From assembly GCA_028284265.1 (NCBI GenBank), contig JANQRZ010000003.1:248001-312000 (forward strand): a stretch of DNA of 64,000 bases, written 5' to 3'. The translations under genes and the position numbers were made by a program. This document shows, in pieces, positions 41,841 through 49,860 of this stretch. The notes under the pieces are model-generated. The model was given only the letters and a program-made list of their open reading frames with translations. It made no database searches and was not told the origin of the DNA. Numbering within the stretch: position 1 is the first letter of the stretch; the number at the start of each line of letters is the position of its first letter. Source of the DNA: Rhodothermales bacterium (GTDB taxonomy: Bacteria > Bacteroidota > Rhodothermia > Rhodothermales > JANQRZ01).

Positions 41841-43064
41841 ATGAGCAACACGCCGTTTCGCATACTCATGGTGCTCGATCACGCCTATCCTCCCGATGTG
41901 CGTGTCGAGAACGAAGCTCGCTCGCTTGTTGAGGCGGGGTTTGACGTTTCGCTCCTCGCCCTTGCGCCGGACGACCGGCCCGATGTAGAAAACCACCAAG
42001 GCACGACGGTCTATCGGGCCAAGCTTCCGAAGAAGGTGCGGAACGTGATGCGTGGTCTCGTCAGCACAGTCCCGGCGATGGATTTCTACCTCGCCTGGCG
42101 TATTCAGCAACGCTACACGCAGCAACCCTTTGATGCGATCCATGCACACGACCTGTATCTTGTCGGGACTGCGTTGCGGGCCGGTCGGAAGCTGGGGCTA
42201 CCTGTCGTGGCGGATCTGCATGAGAACTGGGTAGAGGGAATTAAGCACTATGCGTGGAGTTCGCGCTATCCCGGCAAGCTTGTTGTCAACATTCCTCGCT
42301 GGGAGCGCACAGAGCGCCGGTGGATCCACGCGGCGGACCAACTCGTGGTCGTGATCGAGGAAGCCGCAGACCGCTACGCAGAGATGGGAGTGCCTCGGGA
42401 GCGAATCACAGTCGTCCCGAACACGATCAAGCTGGAGACGTTTCGTGGTTTCGAGATGGAGGAGGGGCTGGTAGAAGACCTACGCTCGCCTTTGACCTTG
42501 GTCTATACGGGAGGAATTGACGCGCATCGCGGACTGGAGACCGTCGTTGACGCGATGCCTGCTATCTTGCGCGAAGAACCCTCGGCTCTGCTTGTGATCG
42601 TTGGGGATGGTCGGACGCGAGAGGAACTGGTGGCCCGTGCCACTGGGCTTGGGCTGGGCGGGCGGGTAAGGTTCGAGGGCTGGCAGCCTCAGGCTCGACT
42701 CAAGAGTTACATCGCGGCGGCGGATATCTGCCTTGTGCCTCATCTCAAAACCGTTCATACGGACGCCACGATTCCACACAAGCTCTTTCACTATATGTTC
42801 ATGTCGCGCCCGGTTATCGTGACGAACTGCCGCCCGCTTGAACGGATTGTAACAGTCGAGCAGAGCGGCCTCGTGGTGCCATCTGGTGATGCGGCATCGC
42901 TGGCGGCAGCGGCACTTCGTCTCGGAGCAGATCCTGAAGGATGCGCTGCGATGGGCGAGCGAGGTCGCCGTGCAGTACTGGAGCGCTACCACTGGGAAGC
43001 GACAGCAGCGGGTCTGGTAGACCTCTACCGGGACCTAGCACACTCTGCGTTTCAGTCATCGTAA
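41841..43064 (+). CDS. Family 4 glycosyltransferase
   Basis: A 407-residue GT4 enzyme. It starts RILMVLDHAYPPDVRVENEA, a motif of the GT4 branch that also includes many capsule enzymes, with the AIHAHDLYLVGTALRAGRKL strand and VPNTIKLETF. The C-terminal half has YTGGIDAHRGLETVVDAM and the nucleotide-sugar site H-T-D-A-T-IPHKLFHYMFMSRPVIVTN. It starts one base after the previous gene's stop codon, so it is translationally coupled. Its end overlaps by 13 bases the end of the convergent wecB gene. Confidence 0.86.
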   Translation: MSNTPFRILMVLDHAYPPDVRVENEARSLVEAGFDVSLLALAPDDRPDVENHQGTTVYRAKLPKKVRNVMRGLVSTVPAMDFYLAWRIQQRYTQQPFDAIHAHDLYLVGTALRAGRKLGLPVVADLHENWVEGIKHYAWSSRYPGKLVVNIPRWERTERRWIHAADQLVVVIEEAADRYAEMGVPRERITVVPNTIKLETFRGFEMEEGLVEDLRSPLTLVYTGGIDAHRGLETVVDAMPAILREEPSALLVIVGDGRTREELVARATGLGLGGRVRFEGWQPQARLKSYIAAADICLVPHLKTVHTDATIPHKLFHYMFMSRPVIVTNCRPLERIVTVEQSGLVVPSGDAASLAAAALRLGADPEGCAAMGERGRRAVLERYHWEATAAGLVDLYRDLAHSAFQSS

Positions 43065-44152
43065 TGCGTCACGAGATCGGCGGCGATCCGCTCGGCGGCG
43101 TGGCCGTCCCACAGCGGCGGTACTTGGCCTTGCTTCCACTGACCGGCTAGCGCCTCTTCCATATGCTTGGTGATCTGGTCGGGCGCGAGCGGGAGCAGCA
43201 CGTTGGTCCCTATATCGACGGTCACAGGGCGCTCGGTGTTCGGGCGTAGAGTGAGGCAGGGGACACCGAGAGCGGTCGTCTCTTCTTGAACGCCGCCACT
43301 GTCGGTAACGACCGCCGCAGCGTTCTGCATCAGGTCCAGAAATTCGAGGTATCCGACCGGCTCGGTCAGGTGGAGCGTGTCGAGAGCGTCGAGTCGATCT
43401 AGGAGGCCGAATGCTTGCAAGCGCTGGCGGGTACGGGGGTGGATCGGAAAGACGACGGGAGCATGAGTGGTGATACCTTCGATGGTCTCGGCAAGTCGAC
43501 CGAGAGGCTGCTCGTGGTCCACCGTCGCTGGCCGGTGCATAGTCATCAGCACGTAAGGTTTGTGCTCCAAGCCAAACCCGGCAACAGTACCCGTTGCGCT
43601 GGCTTCATGGCGAAAGCGCTCCAGCGAGTCGATCATCACGTTGCCTGCGAAGACTACACGGTCCTCGGGCACGCCCTCACGCTGGAGGTGATCTAGGCCG
43701 CTTTGCTCCGTGACGTACAGGCGGTCGGCAATCGCGTCGGTAGCGAGGCGGTTGATCTCTTCGGGCATCGTGCGATCTCCAGAGCGAAGCCCGGCCTCGA
43801 TGTGGGCCACGGGGATGTGGAGCTTGACCGCTACCAGCGTGGCCGCCAGCGTGGAGTTGACATCTCCCACAACCACGACGACATCGGGTGCTTCCTCCTG
43901 AAGCACGGGTTCTAAGGCCGTCATGATCCGAGCCGTTTGCGTGGCGTGGCTTCCACTGCCGATGCCGAGATAGCGATCCGGTTCAGGGAGTCTTAGCTGT
44001 TCGAAGAAGACCTCACTCATGGCACGGTCGTAGTGCTGCCCCGTATGGACGAGGACACTCTCGATCTGTGGGTGCCGACTGAAAGCATGGTGGAGGGCAC
44101 CGACTTTGATAAAGTTGGGTCGGGTGCCGACGATGCTTAATACGCGAAGCAT
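43052..44152 (-). CDS. wecB: UDP-N-acetylglucosamine 2-epimerase (non-hydrolysing)
   Basis: A 366-residue enzyme that interconverts UDP-GlcNAc and UDP-ManNAc for surface polysaccharide synthesis. The family start SIVGTRPNFIKVGALHHAF, the HTGQHYDRAMSEVFFEQL block, the VVGDVNSTLAATLVA strand, AHIEAGLRSGDRTMPEEINR (with the catalytic acidic residues) and the late TDSGGVQEETTALGVPCLTL are all present in order. Length is normal for WecB. It is on the minus strand between the glycosyltransferases and the flippase, so it is transcribed separately, but it supplies a precursor to the same pathway. Confidence 0.93.
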   Translation of the reverse strand: MLRVLSIVGTRPNFIKVGALHHAFSRHPQIESVLVHTGQHYDRAMSEVFFEQLRLPEPDRYLGIGSGSHATQTARIMTALEPVLQEEAPDVVVVVGDVNSTLAATLVAVKLHIPVAHIEAGLRSGDRTMPEEINRLATDAIADRLYVTEQSGLDHLQREGVPEDRVVFAGNVMIDSLERFRHEASATGTVAGFGLEHKPYVLMTMHRPATVDHEQPLGRLAETIEGITTHAPVVFPIHPRTRQRLQAFGLLDRLDALDTLHLTEPVGYLEFLDLMQNAAAVVTDSGGVQEETTALGVPCLTLRPNTERPVTVDIGTNVLLPLAPDQITKHMEEALAGQWKQGQVPPLWDGHAAERIAADLVTHYDD

Positions 44153-44205
44153 AGTTCTTCAGGGCGGCAAGTCGTAGACTTGGGGGGAACAGGGTCTATG
44201 GGCGA

Positions 44206-45789
44206 GTGAGTGAAGATACCCGCCTTCGATGTAGCAACCGTGCCTCAACTCAGCCTTCGCTTGTGGCTTCTTCCCTTGCAAGACTCGCCAAGCAGAGTGG
44301 GATTTACACGCTTGGCAACCTGACGCTCAAAGCAGGCGGGCTGATCCTGCTCTTGCTCTATCTCGACCCTGCGTACCTGACGCAGGCCGAGTATGGACGG
44401 CTTATCCTGCTGGAGACGGTCGCACAGCTTTTCATCGTCTGTGTGGGGCTGGGTTTGGCGCAGGGATTGTTGAAGTATGCTACGGACCCGGTGTATGCAG
44501 ACGAGCGCGGATCGCTCGCGTTTACTGCTCTCGTTGCGACTACCGCACTGGCTGTAGCCGCGTGGGGCCTTGTCGTTCTCGCCGCACGGCCTCTTGCTGC
44601 GTTGCTCCTAGACGATGGTATGCGCGTCGGGCTGATCCAGTTGATGGGGGTGTATATCGCGATGAAGGTTGTTGCGGCGGTACCCTACATGGCGCTTCGG
44701 ATTGAAGAGCGCGTGGGATGGTACGTGCTAGGGGTGGTCGTCGAGTTCGCCGTATTTCTGGGAGGGGTGTATTATTTCTTGGCCGTGCGCCAGCTCGGCT
44801 TGGAGGGTGTTGTTCTTGGGCTGGTTGTCTCGGCGACGTCCGTGTCGGTGCTTCTGAGCGTCGGTTTGCTGACTCGGTCCCCTTGGCGATTCAAGAGAGA
44901 TCGGGCCGTGTTGCTGCTCCGTTTCGGCGCACCGCTCATATTCGCAAGTCTCGCAAGCGTGCTCCTCAACACAGGTGACCGATTTGTGCTCAAGGCATTC
45001 GAAGGGGCTGATGCCGTGGCCGTCTACGGTCTGGCTCAGAAGTTCGGCGGGCTGGTCAATATGCTGTTCGTGCAAAGCTTCAGTATGGCCTTCGCCGTGC
45101 TGGGACTGAAAGCGCTTGGGAGTCTCGCCCCAGACCGTGGAGGCGAGGTCGGGAGGCTCCACCGACGGACCTTTCGGCACTTCGCGGTGCTCACCGGGTG
45201 GGGGGTGCTGGGTATCTCTGTGCTTACCCTTGATGTGACGGCTGTCATCTCCTCGAATCCAGCCTATCTCGACGCGGCTCCGCTCGTACTACCGATCGGG
45301 CTTGGCTTTATGGCCTATGGGATTTATTACATCATGATGAATGTGCTCTATGCGACGGAGCGCACGGGAAAGATTGCCAGCAATGTGCTCGGAGCCGCTG
45401 GAGTCAATCTCCTTTTGAACCTAGCTCTGATTCCTTTGCTCGGCGCGATGGGCGCAGCGTTAGCGACGCTGGTTGGCTATGCTGGGTTAGCAGCGGTTAC
45501 GGCCCGGCAGGCTCATCATGTGGTCCCTATTGCCTTTCCGTGGCGTGCGCTGGGCACGGTTGCACTGGTCATCATAGGGCTTTGGAGTTTAGCGCAGCCC
45601 TCGCTGCACTGGGCGGCATCGTTGCGTTTGGGATGGCGGATGCTGCTGCTCATGCTCTACCCGGTTCTCGTTCTCAGCGCTGGTGTTTATACTCGGGCGG
45701 AGCTTGTTGAGGTGCGAGGTGCCGTACAGTCTTGGTGGGCACGCCGTGGAGCGGAGCACGATGAGGATATCCAGTCAAGAGCGGAGTGA
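44206..45789 (+). CDS. Wzx-like polysaccharide/lipid flippase (MATE/MVF superfamily)
   Basis: A 527-residue membrane protein with about 12-14 helices. After a short polar lead, SLARLAKQSGIYTLGNLTLK is the typical amphipathic beginning of Wzx/RfbX proteins, followed by the first helices (GLILLLLYLDPAYLTQAEYGRL). It has LNTGDRFVLKAFEGADAVAVYGLAQKFGGL in the middle (the same-type D-R-F motif) and YIMMNVLYATERTGKIASN near helix 10. It would flip a lipid-linked glycan made by the enzymes to its left. The GTG at 44206 is the first start available; a start at a later Leu or Val codon is not excluded. It ends just before the palindrome at 45794. Confidence 0.85.
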   Translation: MSEDTRLRCSNRASTQPSLVASSLARLAKQSGIYTLGNLTLKAGGLILLLLYLDPAYLTQAEYGRLILLETVAQLFIVCVGLGLAQGLLKYATDPVYADERGSLAFTALVATTALAVAAWGLVVLAARPLAALLLDDGMRVGLIQLMGVYIAMKVVAAVPYMALRIEERVGWYVLGVVVEFAVFLGGVYYFLAVRQLGLEGVVLGLVVSATSVSVLLSVGLLTRSPWRFKRDRAVLLLRFGAPLIFASLASVLLNTGDRFVLKAFEGADAVAVYGLAQKFGGLVNMLFVQSFSMAFAVLGLKALGSLAPDRGGEVGRLHRRTFRHFAVLTGWGVLGISVLTLDVTAVISSNPAYLDAAPLVLPIGLGFMAYGIYYIMMNVLYATERTGKIASNVLGAAGVNLLLNLALIPLLGAMGAALATLVGYAGLAAVTARQAHHVVPIAFPWRALGTVALVIIGLWSLAQPSLHWAASLRLGWRMLLLMLYPVLVLSAGVYTRAELVEVRGAVQSWWARRGAEHDEDIQSRAE

Positions 45790-45793
45790 ATGC

Positions 45794-45823
45794 GATGTGT
45801 CGGGAGCATGCTCCCGACACATC
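45794..45823. repeat. Perfect 30-bp palindrome
   Basis: GATGTGTCGGGAGCA is followed directly by its reverse complement, ending at 45823, right after the flippase gene, then TCCTCACATT. It could terminate the flippase transcript as a hairpin, although the T content after it is low. As with the one at 16089, its sequence is of the kind often found as scattered REP elements. Confidence 0.7.
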
Positions 45824-45831
45824 TCCTCACA

Positions 45832-45861
45832 TTGACAAGGTCGGCATGCGGCATCTATATT
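45832..45861 (+). promoter_or_regulatory. Promoter for the microcompartment shell operon
   Basis: TTGACA (45832-45837), an 18-base spacer and TATATT (45856-45861) make a very good sigma70-type promoter, which also fits the Bacteroidota -7 pattern as TATATTTC. It is about 78 bases upstream of the first BMC gene and downstream of the flippase palindrome, so the BMC genes have their own transcription start. Confidence 0.66.
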
Positions 45862-45939
45862 TCGGTACAGCGACTCAGTCTCACTGCATGAAGCGCCGAG
45901 TCGCTTTCCTTTCGCTCATCACGTAGCACACGAAACCCT

Positions 45940-46233
45940 ATGGCAGACGAACTAGGAGCAGCCCTCGGTATGGTTGAAACACGCGGGTTGGTCGGGGCCA
46001 TCGAGGCCGCCGATGCGATGGTCAAGGCCGCGCGCGTTGGCCTCGTTGGCAAAGAGAAGATCGGTGGGGGTTACGTCACGGTGATGGTGCGCGGCGATGT
46101 CGGAGCCGTCAAGGCAGCCACCGATGCCGGAGCCGCTGCTGCCGAGCGCGTCGGCGAACTGGTGAGCGTCCACGTCATCCCGCGTCCCCATGCCGACGTT
46201 GAGCTGATTCTCCCCAACGGGAATGGCAGCTAA
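45940..46233 (+). CDS. Bacterial microcompartment hexamer shell protein (BMC-H)
   Basis: A 97-residue canonical BMC-domain protein of the PduA/EutM/CcmK type, which forms hexameric tiles of a proteinaceous organelle shell. It reads [20 protein letters not shown] at the start, the pore loop region [18 protein letters not shown] and the strongly conserved [32 protein letters not shown]. The pore loop with KIGGG is glycine-rich as usual. It opens a two-gene operon under its own promoter; the second gene overlaps its end by 11 bases. No enzyme cargo, BMC-P pentamer or encapsulation gene is seen elsewhere in the window. Confidence 0.94.
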   Translation: MADELGAALGMVETRGLVGAIEAADAMVKAARVGLVGKEKIGGGYVTVMVRGDVGAVKAATDAGAAAAERVGELVSVHVIPRPHADVELILPNGNGS

Positions 46234-46717
46234 CGAACAAGCACTCGGTCTCGTCGAGACGAAAGGCTTGGTCGCAGGCATCGAAGCCTGCGATGCGATG
46301 CTGAAAGCCGCCCGCGTCCGGCTCGTGGGTATGGAGCAGACCGTCGCCGCGCTCATCACGATCAAGGTCGTCGGAGAGACCGCGGCAGTACAGGCGTCCA
46401 TGGATGCCGGAGCCGCCGCAGCGAAGCGCGTCGGGCAGGTCGTCTCGACGCATGTTATCCCGCGACCGTCGGACGATGTGTACGCTACGTTCGTCGAAGA
46501 CCTCACTCCTCGACCGAGTGCTTCGTCCACTCCCGCCGCCCCACATCGAACTCCAAAGAAGGCTGCCCCACGTCGAACTGTAAAGGAGGATGGGCTGGGA
46601 GAACAGACTGTAAAGGAGTTGCGCGCCCTCGCCCGCGAGCGCGAGGATTTTCCGCTGCGCGGTCGGGAAATCTCCCGCGCTACGAAAGATGAACTCATCG
46701 CTCTGCTGCGTGCGTAG
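46223..46717 (+). CDS. BMC shell protein with a basic linker and a SAP/Rho-N-like C-terminal domain
   Basis: A 164-residue protein. Residues 5-90 are a BMC domain ([20 protein letters not shown], then [20 protein letters not shown] and [12 protein letters not shown]). Where its partner has the glycine pore loop, it has [11 protein letters not shown], so the pore lacks glycine. A Pro/Ala/Lys/Arg-rich linker follows (residues 95-125; [18 protein letters not shown]). The last 40 residues ([15 protein letters not shown], then [15 protein letters not shown]) look like a SAP or Rho-N helix-extended-helix, a fold often found in nucleic acid binding. It overlaps the upstream BMC gene. The tail call is a fold guess, not a proven function; EutK has a comparable but different C-terminal domain. 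Confidence 0.85.
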   Translation: MAANEQALGLVETKGLVAGIEACDAMLKAARVRLVGMEQTVAALITIKVVGETAAVQASMDAGAAAAKRVGQVVSTHVIPRPSDDVYATFVEDLTPRPSASSTPAAPHRTPKKAAPRRTVKEDGLGEQTVKELRALAREREDFPLRGREISRATKDELIALLRA

Positions 46718-46738
46718 TAGCTAGGGTGCTCACTAGAT

Positions 46739-46775
46739 GAAGCCCCACCGGATGCATCCGGTGGGGCTTCTGTAT
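46739..46775. terminator. Bidirectional terminator after the BMC operon
   Basis: A 15-bp perfect stem GAAGCCCCACCGGAT/ATCCGGTGGGGCTTC (46739-46770) with a GC loop, followed by TGTATG on the plus strand and, on the minus strand, by TCATC. It lies between the convergent BMC operon and the FG-GAP gene and could serve both. Confidence 0.75.
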
Positions 46776-46793
46776 GAGTTGACGTTGAGCGTA

Positions 46794-48584
46794 CTATCGC
46801 AGGAGCGTGAGCTTCGTAATCTGCTGCTCTGCTCCCTGACGCACTCGCACCACGTAGACGCCACCCGCCAGCGAGCGGCCTGCTTCATCGGCTCCGTCCC
46901 AGCTAAACTCTATGACTGCCCCTGTCGAGGCAGCGGCCTCTAGCGTTTTGACCCGGCGGCCCATCACGTCGAAGACCTCAACGAGCATGGGTGCCTCGGC
47001 TCCAGAGCGCACGGCGATGGTCATCGCACCCGCTGAGGGATTCGGATAGACCGACTCGATGGCGAAGGCTTCAGTTTGTGCTGTGCTGGCAGTGATGGGT
47101 GGGGATGTCACTTCATCTTCATCGCCGGTGACGGTGAGGATCTGGTTGACGGCGACGTTGGTCAGCACAGTCGGCTCGTCGTTGACGCCCACGGGCCAGC
47201 GGATGACAAGCGAGTCCACCGTCGCGGCGTCGCCGAGGCCGAAGTGCAGCCGGTTACCGCTCTGTGCATTCCGTCCAGCGCGGGTCTCTACAGAGCGGAG
47301 CAGCGTGCGGGATTGGCCGTCAATCGTGGCATAGGCAAAGACGAGCGCACCAACGCCGAAGCGGTTGCCCCCGCTAGGGCGACGCAGATCAACTTCGAGC
47401 CAGTTGTTGGCGCTGCCCGCGTCTGACGAAAGGCGATTCGCGTTGCCGGTCGTTGTGTTGCGGTAGAGTTGGTTGGGGTGGAAACCGAAGAAAGCCCCAT
47501 TGGCGATGAAGATATCGAGGTCGCCGTCTCCATCGTCATCGGTCAGGGTCACCGAGGGCAGCTCGCTATTGCTGGCACCGCCGAAGTCGATTCCGGTGAA
47601 CTGCCCTGTGCCGTCGTTGAGGTAGAGCGTATTGCTTGCATCGTCGCGGACGGATACGAGGTCGAGGTCGCCGTCATTGTCCACATCGCCCCATACACTG
47701 GCTCTGGACCCCCGCTCATCTCCTCCCAGTCCATCTACCACGGTGGCCATCTGGCCATCGTTGCGGAAGAGATCGTCTGCACTGTCAAAGTTGTTGATGA
47801 TGAGGTCGAGGTCGCCATCGTTGTCGAAGTCTCCCCAAGAGCAACTCTGCGTTCGGCCAAGGTTGCCGGTAGCATTGGGATCTGCTACGTCAATGAGGCT
47901 ACCGCGCAGGTTGAAGAAAAACTCATTTGGGGCACCGATAGTCCCGGTCAGGTAGAGATCGGCCCGCCCGTCGTTGTTGACATCGCCCGTGCATCCACTG
48001 GTAGAGTCAAAGGTATTGGCTGAGACCTCGCTGTCGACGACGACTCCGTTGCTCCCCATGTTCTGGATCAGAATGCTTGGTACAGCGAGGCGTCCTCGAA
48101 CGACGACGCCGTCAAGCAGGCCGTCACCATTGTAGTCTGCAACGACAATGTCGCGTTGCTCTCGAAAGTCATCGATGGGGATCCGTTTGTAGCGGAATCG
48201 CGGTACTCCATCCTCGCTGCCTTGGTTCAGAAAGAAACTGCCATCATTCAGGCTCGATGTGACGAGGTCGAGATCGCCATCGTTGTCGAAGTCGGCCCAG
48301 ATTCCCGAGGTGGTCGTGGTAGACGACGTTTCGTCGGTAACGAAGGGGAGAAGGGTGAACGCGCCGTTGCCTTCGTTCCGGTAGAGTTCGTCAGGACCGG
48401 ATATGTTGTTGGTGACTAGGAGATCGAGATCGCCGTCGTTGTCATAATCGCCCCAAACGGGAGACAGCGAGGGGATGGACGAGGCAGTAAGCGGACTCGT
48501 CGTGTCTTCGACGAAGGGACCGGGCTGGGCGAGGGCTGCGATGGGCAGTGCCAGAAAAACGAGGAGATATGTGAGGCGTGTCAT
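46794..48584 (-). CDS. Secreted FG-GAP/ASPIC-UnbV protein with a C-terminal T9SS-type sorting domain
   Basis: A 596-residue exported protein. A signal peptide (LTYLLVFLALPIAALAQ) is followed by seven FG-GAP/VCBS-like repeats, each with the Ca-binding loop D-x-D-N-D-G-D-L-D-L (for example SPVWGDYDNDGDLDLLVTNN). Next is an ASPIC/UnbV module (NNWLEVDLRRPSGGNRFGVG, then VDSLVIRWPVG). The last 90 residues read ESVYPNPSAGAMTIAV, then VEVFDVMGRRVKTL and GGVYVVRVRQG: the type A sorting signal that targets proteins to the type IX secretion system in Bacteroidota. The ATG at 48584 gives the right signal peptide; the longer reading adds 71 doubtful residues. It should be a large surface or secreted protein. 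Confidence 0.88.
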   Translation of the reverse strand: MTRLTYLLVFLALPIAALAQPGPFVEDTTSPLTASSIPSLSPVWGDYDNDGDLDLLVTNNISGPDELYRNEGNGAFTLLPFVTDETSSTTTTSGIWADFDNDGDLDLVTSSLNDGSFFLNQGSEDGVPRFRYKRIPIDDFREQRDIVVADYNGDGLLDGVVVRGRLAVPSILIQNMGSNGVVVDSEVSANTFDSTSGCTGDVNNDGRADLYLTGTIGAPNEFFFNLRGSLIDVADPNATGNLGRTQSCSWGDFDNDGDLDLIINNFDSADDLFRNDGQMATVVDGLGGDERGSRASVWGDVDNDGDLDLVSVRDDASNTLYLNDGTGQFTGIDFGGASNSELPSVTLTDDDGDGDLDIFIANGAFFGFHPNQLYRNTTTGNANRLSSDAGSANNWLEVDLRRPSGGNRFGVGALVFAYATIDGQSRTLLRSVETRAGRNAQSGNRLHFGLGDAATVDSLVIRWPVGVNDEPTVLTNVAVNQILTVTGDEDEVTSPPITASTAQTEAFAIESVYPNPSAGAMTIAVRSGAEAPMLVEVFDVMGRRVKTLEAAASTGAVIEFSWDGADEAGRSLAGGVYVVRVRQGAEQQITKLTLLR

Positions 48585-48806
48585 GAGTCGGAGGGTATCG
48601 TTAAAAAGATTGAGTCTCTTCAGGATAGGGCGCATCGCGAAGGATTGCAAGGCCCGACCGATAATTGCGCCATAGCTATACGCCCCTTTGAGTCGATGAC
48701 TTGCACGCAGGCAGTGGCTCAACCGCCGGGGAGTTCCGATAGGACGGAACGCAACGACCTCATCCGACCGGGTTATCTTCCTGTTACGTTCCAGCATCTG
48801 CCCACG

Positions 48807-49796
48807 ATGGCTTCACCTTTCTCCGAGCGACTCAAGACGTTTCTGGCCGAACGGGCAGCCCGCCTCGACGGGGTGGAGAACGAGGCGCGGCGGCGGTGGA
48901 TAGCGATCTTTCTGTCCGTCTTCGTCGCCTTCGCGCTGTGGTTCTCATTCAGTATGCAGGAGTCATACTCTGTGGTAGTCGAGATGCCGCTCGTCGTGAG
49001 CAATCTGCCCGAGGGCCAAGCACTGCGCCGCTTGCCGACGCCGACGGCGCGGGTGACGGTGCAGGGCGAGGGCTGGGAACTGTTCGGGCTGCGCCGCCGC
49101 CCGCCCGTGTTGCAGATCAACGCACAGGAGGAACGTTTCGACGTGTTCTCGGCAGCGTCCGAGGGCAGTCGGCTGCCGCCGGGTGTGTCGGTGCAGAGTG
49201 TGGTGCCCGGTGTCATCGAGCCGGACCTTGAGCCTCGCATCGAACGAGCTTTGCCGATCCGGCCCCGGACCCAACTTGCTATGGCGTCGCTCTACGAGAT
49301 GCTCGGCGAGCCGACCGTGGAGCCGGATACGGTCGTCGTGTCGGGGGCGCGCTCGATCATCAATAGTCTCGATGCATGGCCCACGGAACTCGTAGTGCGC
49401 GAGGATGTCGGCGCATCGTTCACGACTCCGGTCGCGCTCTCGGATACGCTCGCAGGTCTCGTCGTTCTCAGTCTCGACGAGGTGGTGCTCTCGGCCTCGG
49501 TGGCTCTGTTCACCGAGGCTACGCGGGAATTAGAGGTGAGGACGGAGGGCACGCCGCCGGGGGACAATCCGGTGCGTCTGATTCCCTCGAAGGTGACGGT
49601 CACGTACAGTGTTCCGCTGGATGAGTTCGAGCGGGCGCAAGTCTCCGAACGGTTCTACGCGGTCGTCGATTACGCCTCGGCGATCAACGACACGACGGGA
49701 ACCGTGCAGCCTATCCTACATGTGCCTCAAGAATTGCACGTCCGAAACGCCCGTATCTCACCGCGCCGCTTGGAGTACCGCATCCGTGTAGAATAG
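48807..49796 (+). CDS. YbbR-like (CdaR-like) domain protein
   Basis: A 329-residue protein with a basic cytoplasmic lead, one membrane helix at about residues 33-51 (AIFLSVFVAFALWFSFSM), and a periplasmic part with two to three YbbR-type domains. The opening ESYSVVVEMPLVVSNLPEGQ and the repeat PDTVVVSGARSIINSLDAW and later VRLIPSKVTVTYSVPLDEF are the YbbR strand patterns. YbbR proteins (CdaR) are regulators of the cyclic-di-AMP cyclase in Firmicutes, but in Bacteroidota they are often isolated and of unknown role. A TATCTTC sequence 27 bases upstream of the ATG may be its -10. It is divergent from the FG-GAP gene. Confidence 0.74.
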   Translation: MASPFSERLKTFLAERAARLDGVENEARRRWIAIFLSVFVAFALWFSFSMQESYSVVVEMPLVVSNLPEGQALRRLPTPTARVTVQGEGWELFGLRRRPPVLQINAQEERFDVFSAASEGSRLPPGVSVQSVVPGVIEPDLEPRIERALPIRPRTQLAMASLYEMLGEPTVEPDTVVVSGARSIINSLDAWPTELVVREDVGASFTTPVALSDTLAGLVVLSLDEVVLSASVALFTEATRELEVRTEGTPPGDNPVRLIPSKVTVTYSVPLDEFERAQVSERFYAVVDYASAINDTTGTVQPILHVPQELHVRNARISPRRLEYRIRVE

Positions 49797-49860
49797 GAAC
49801 GGGGTTCACCGCCGAGTCTATCTTCCCCGGCTCCATACGCTCTCGCTTGCTCGCTCCCGC

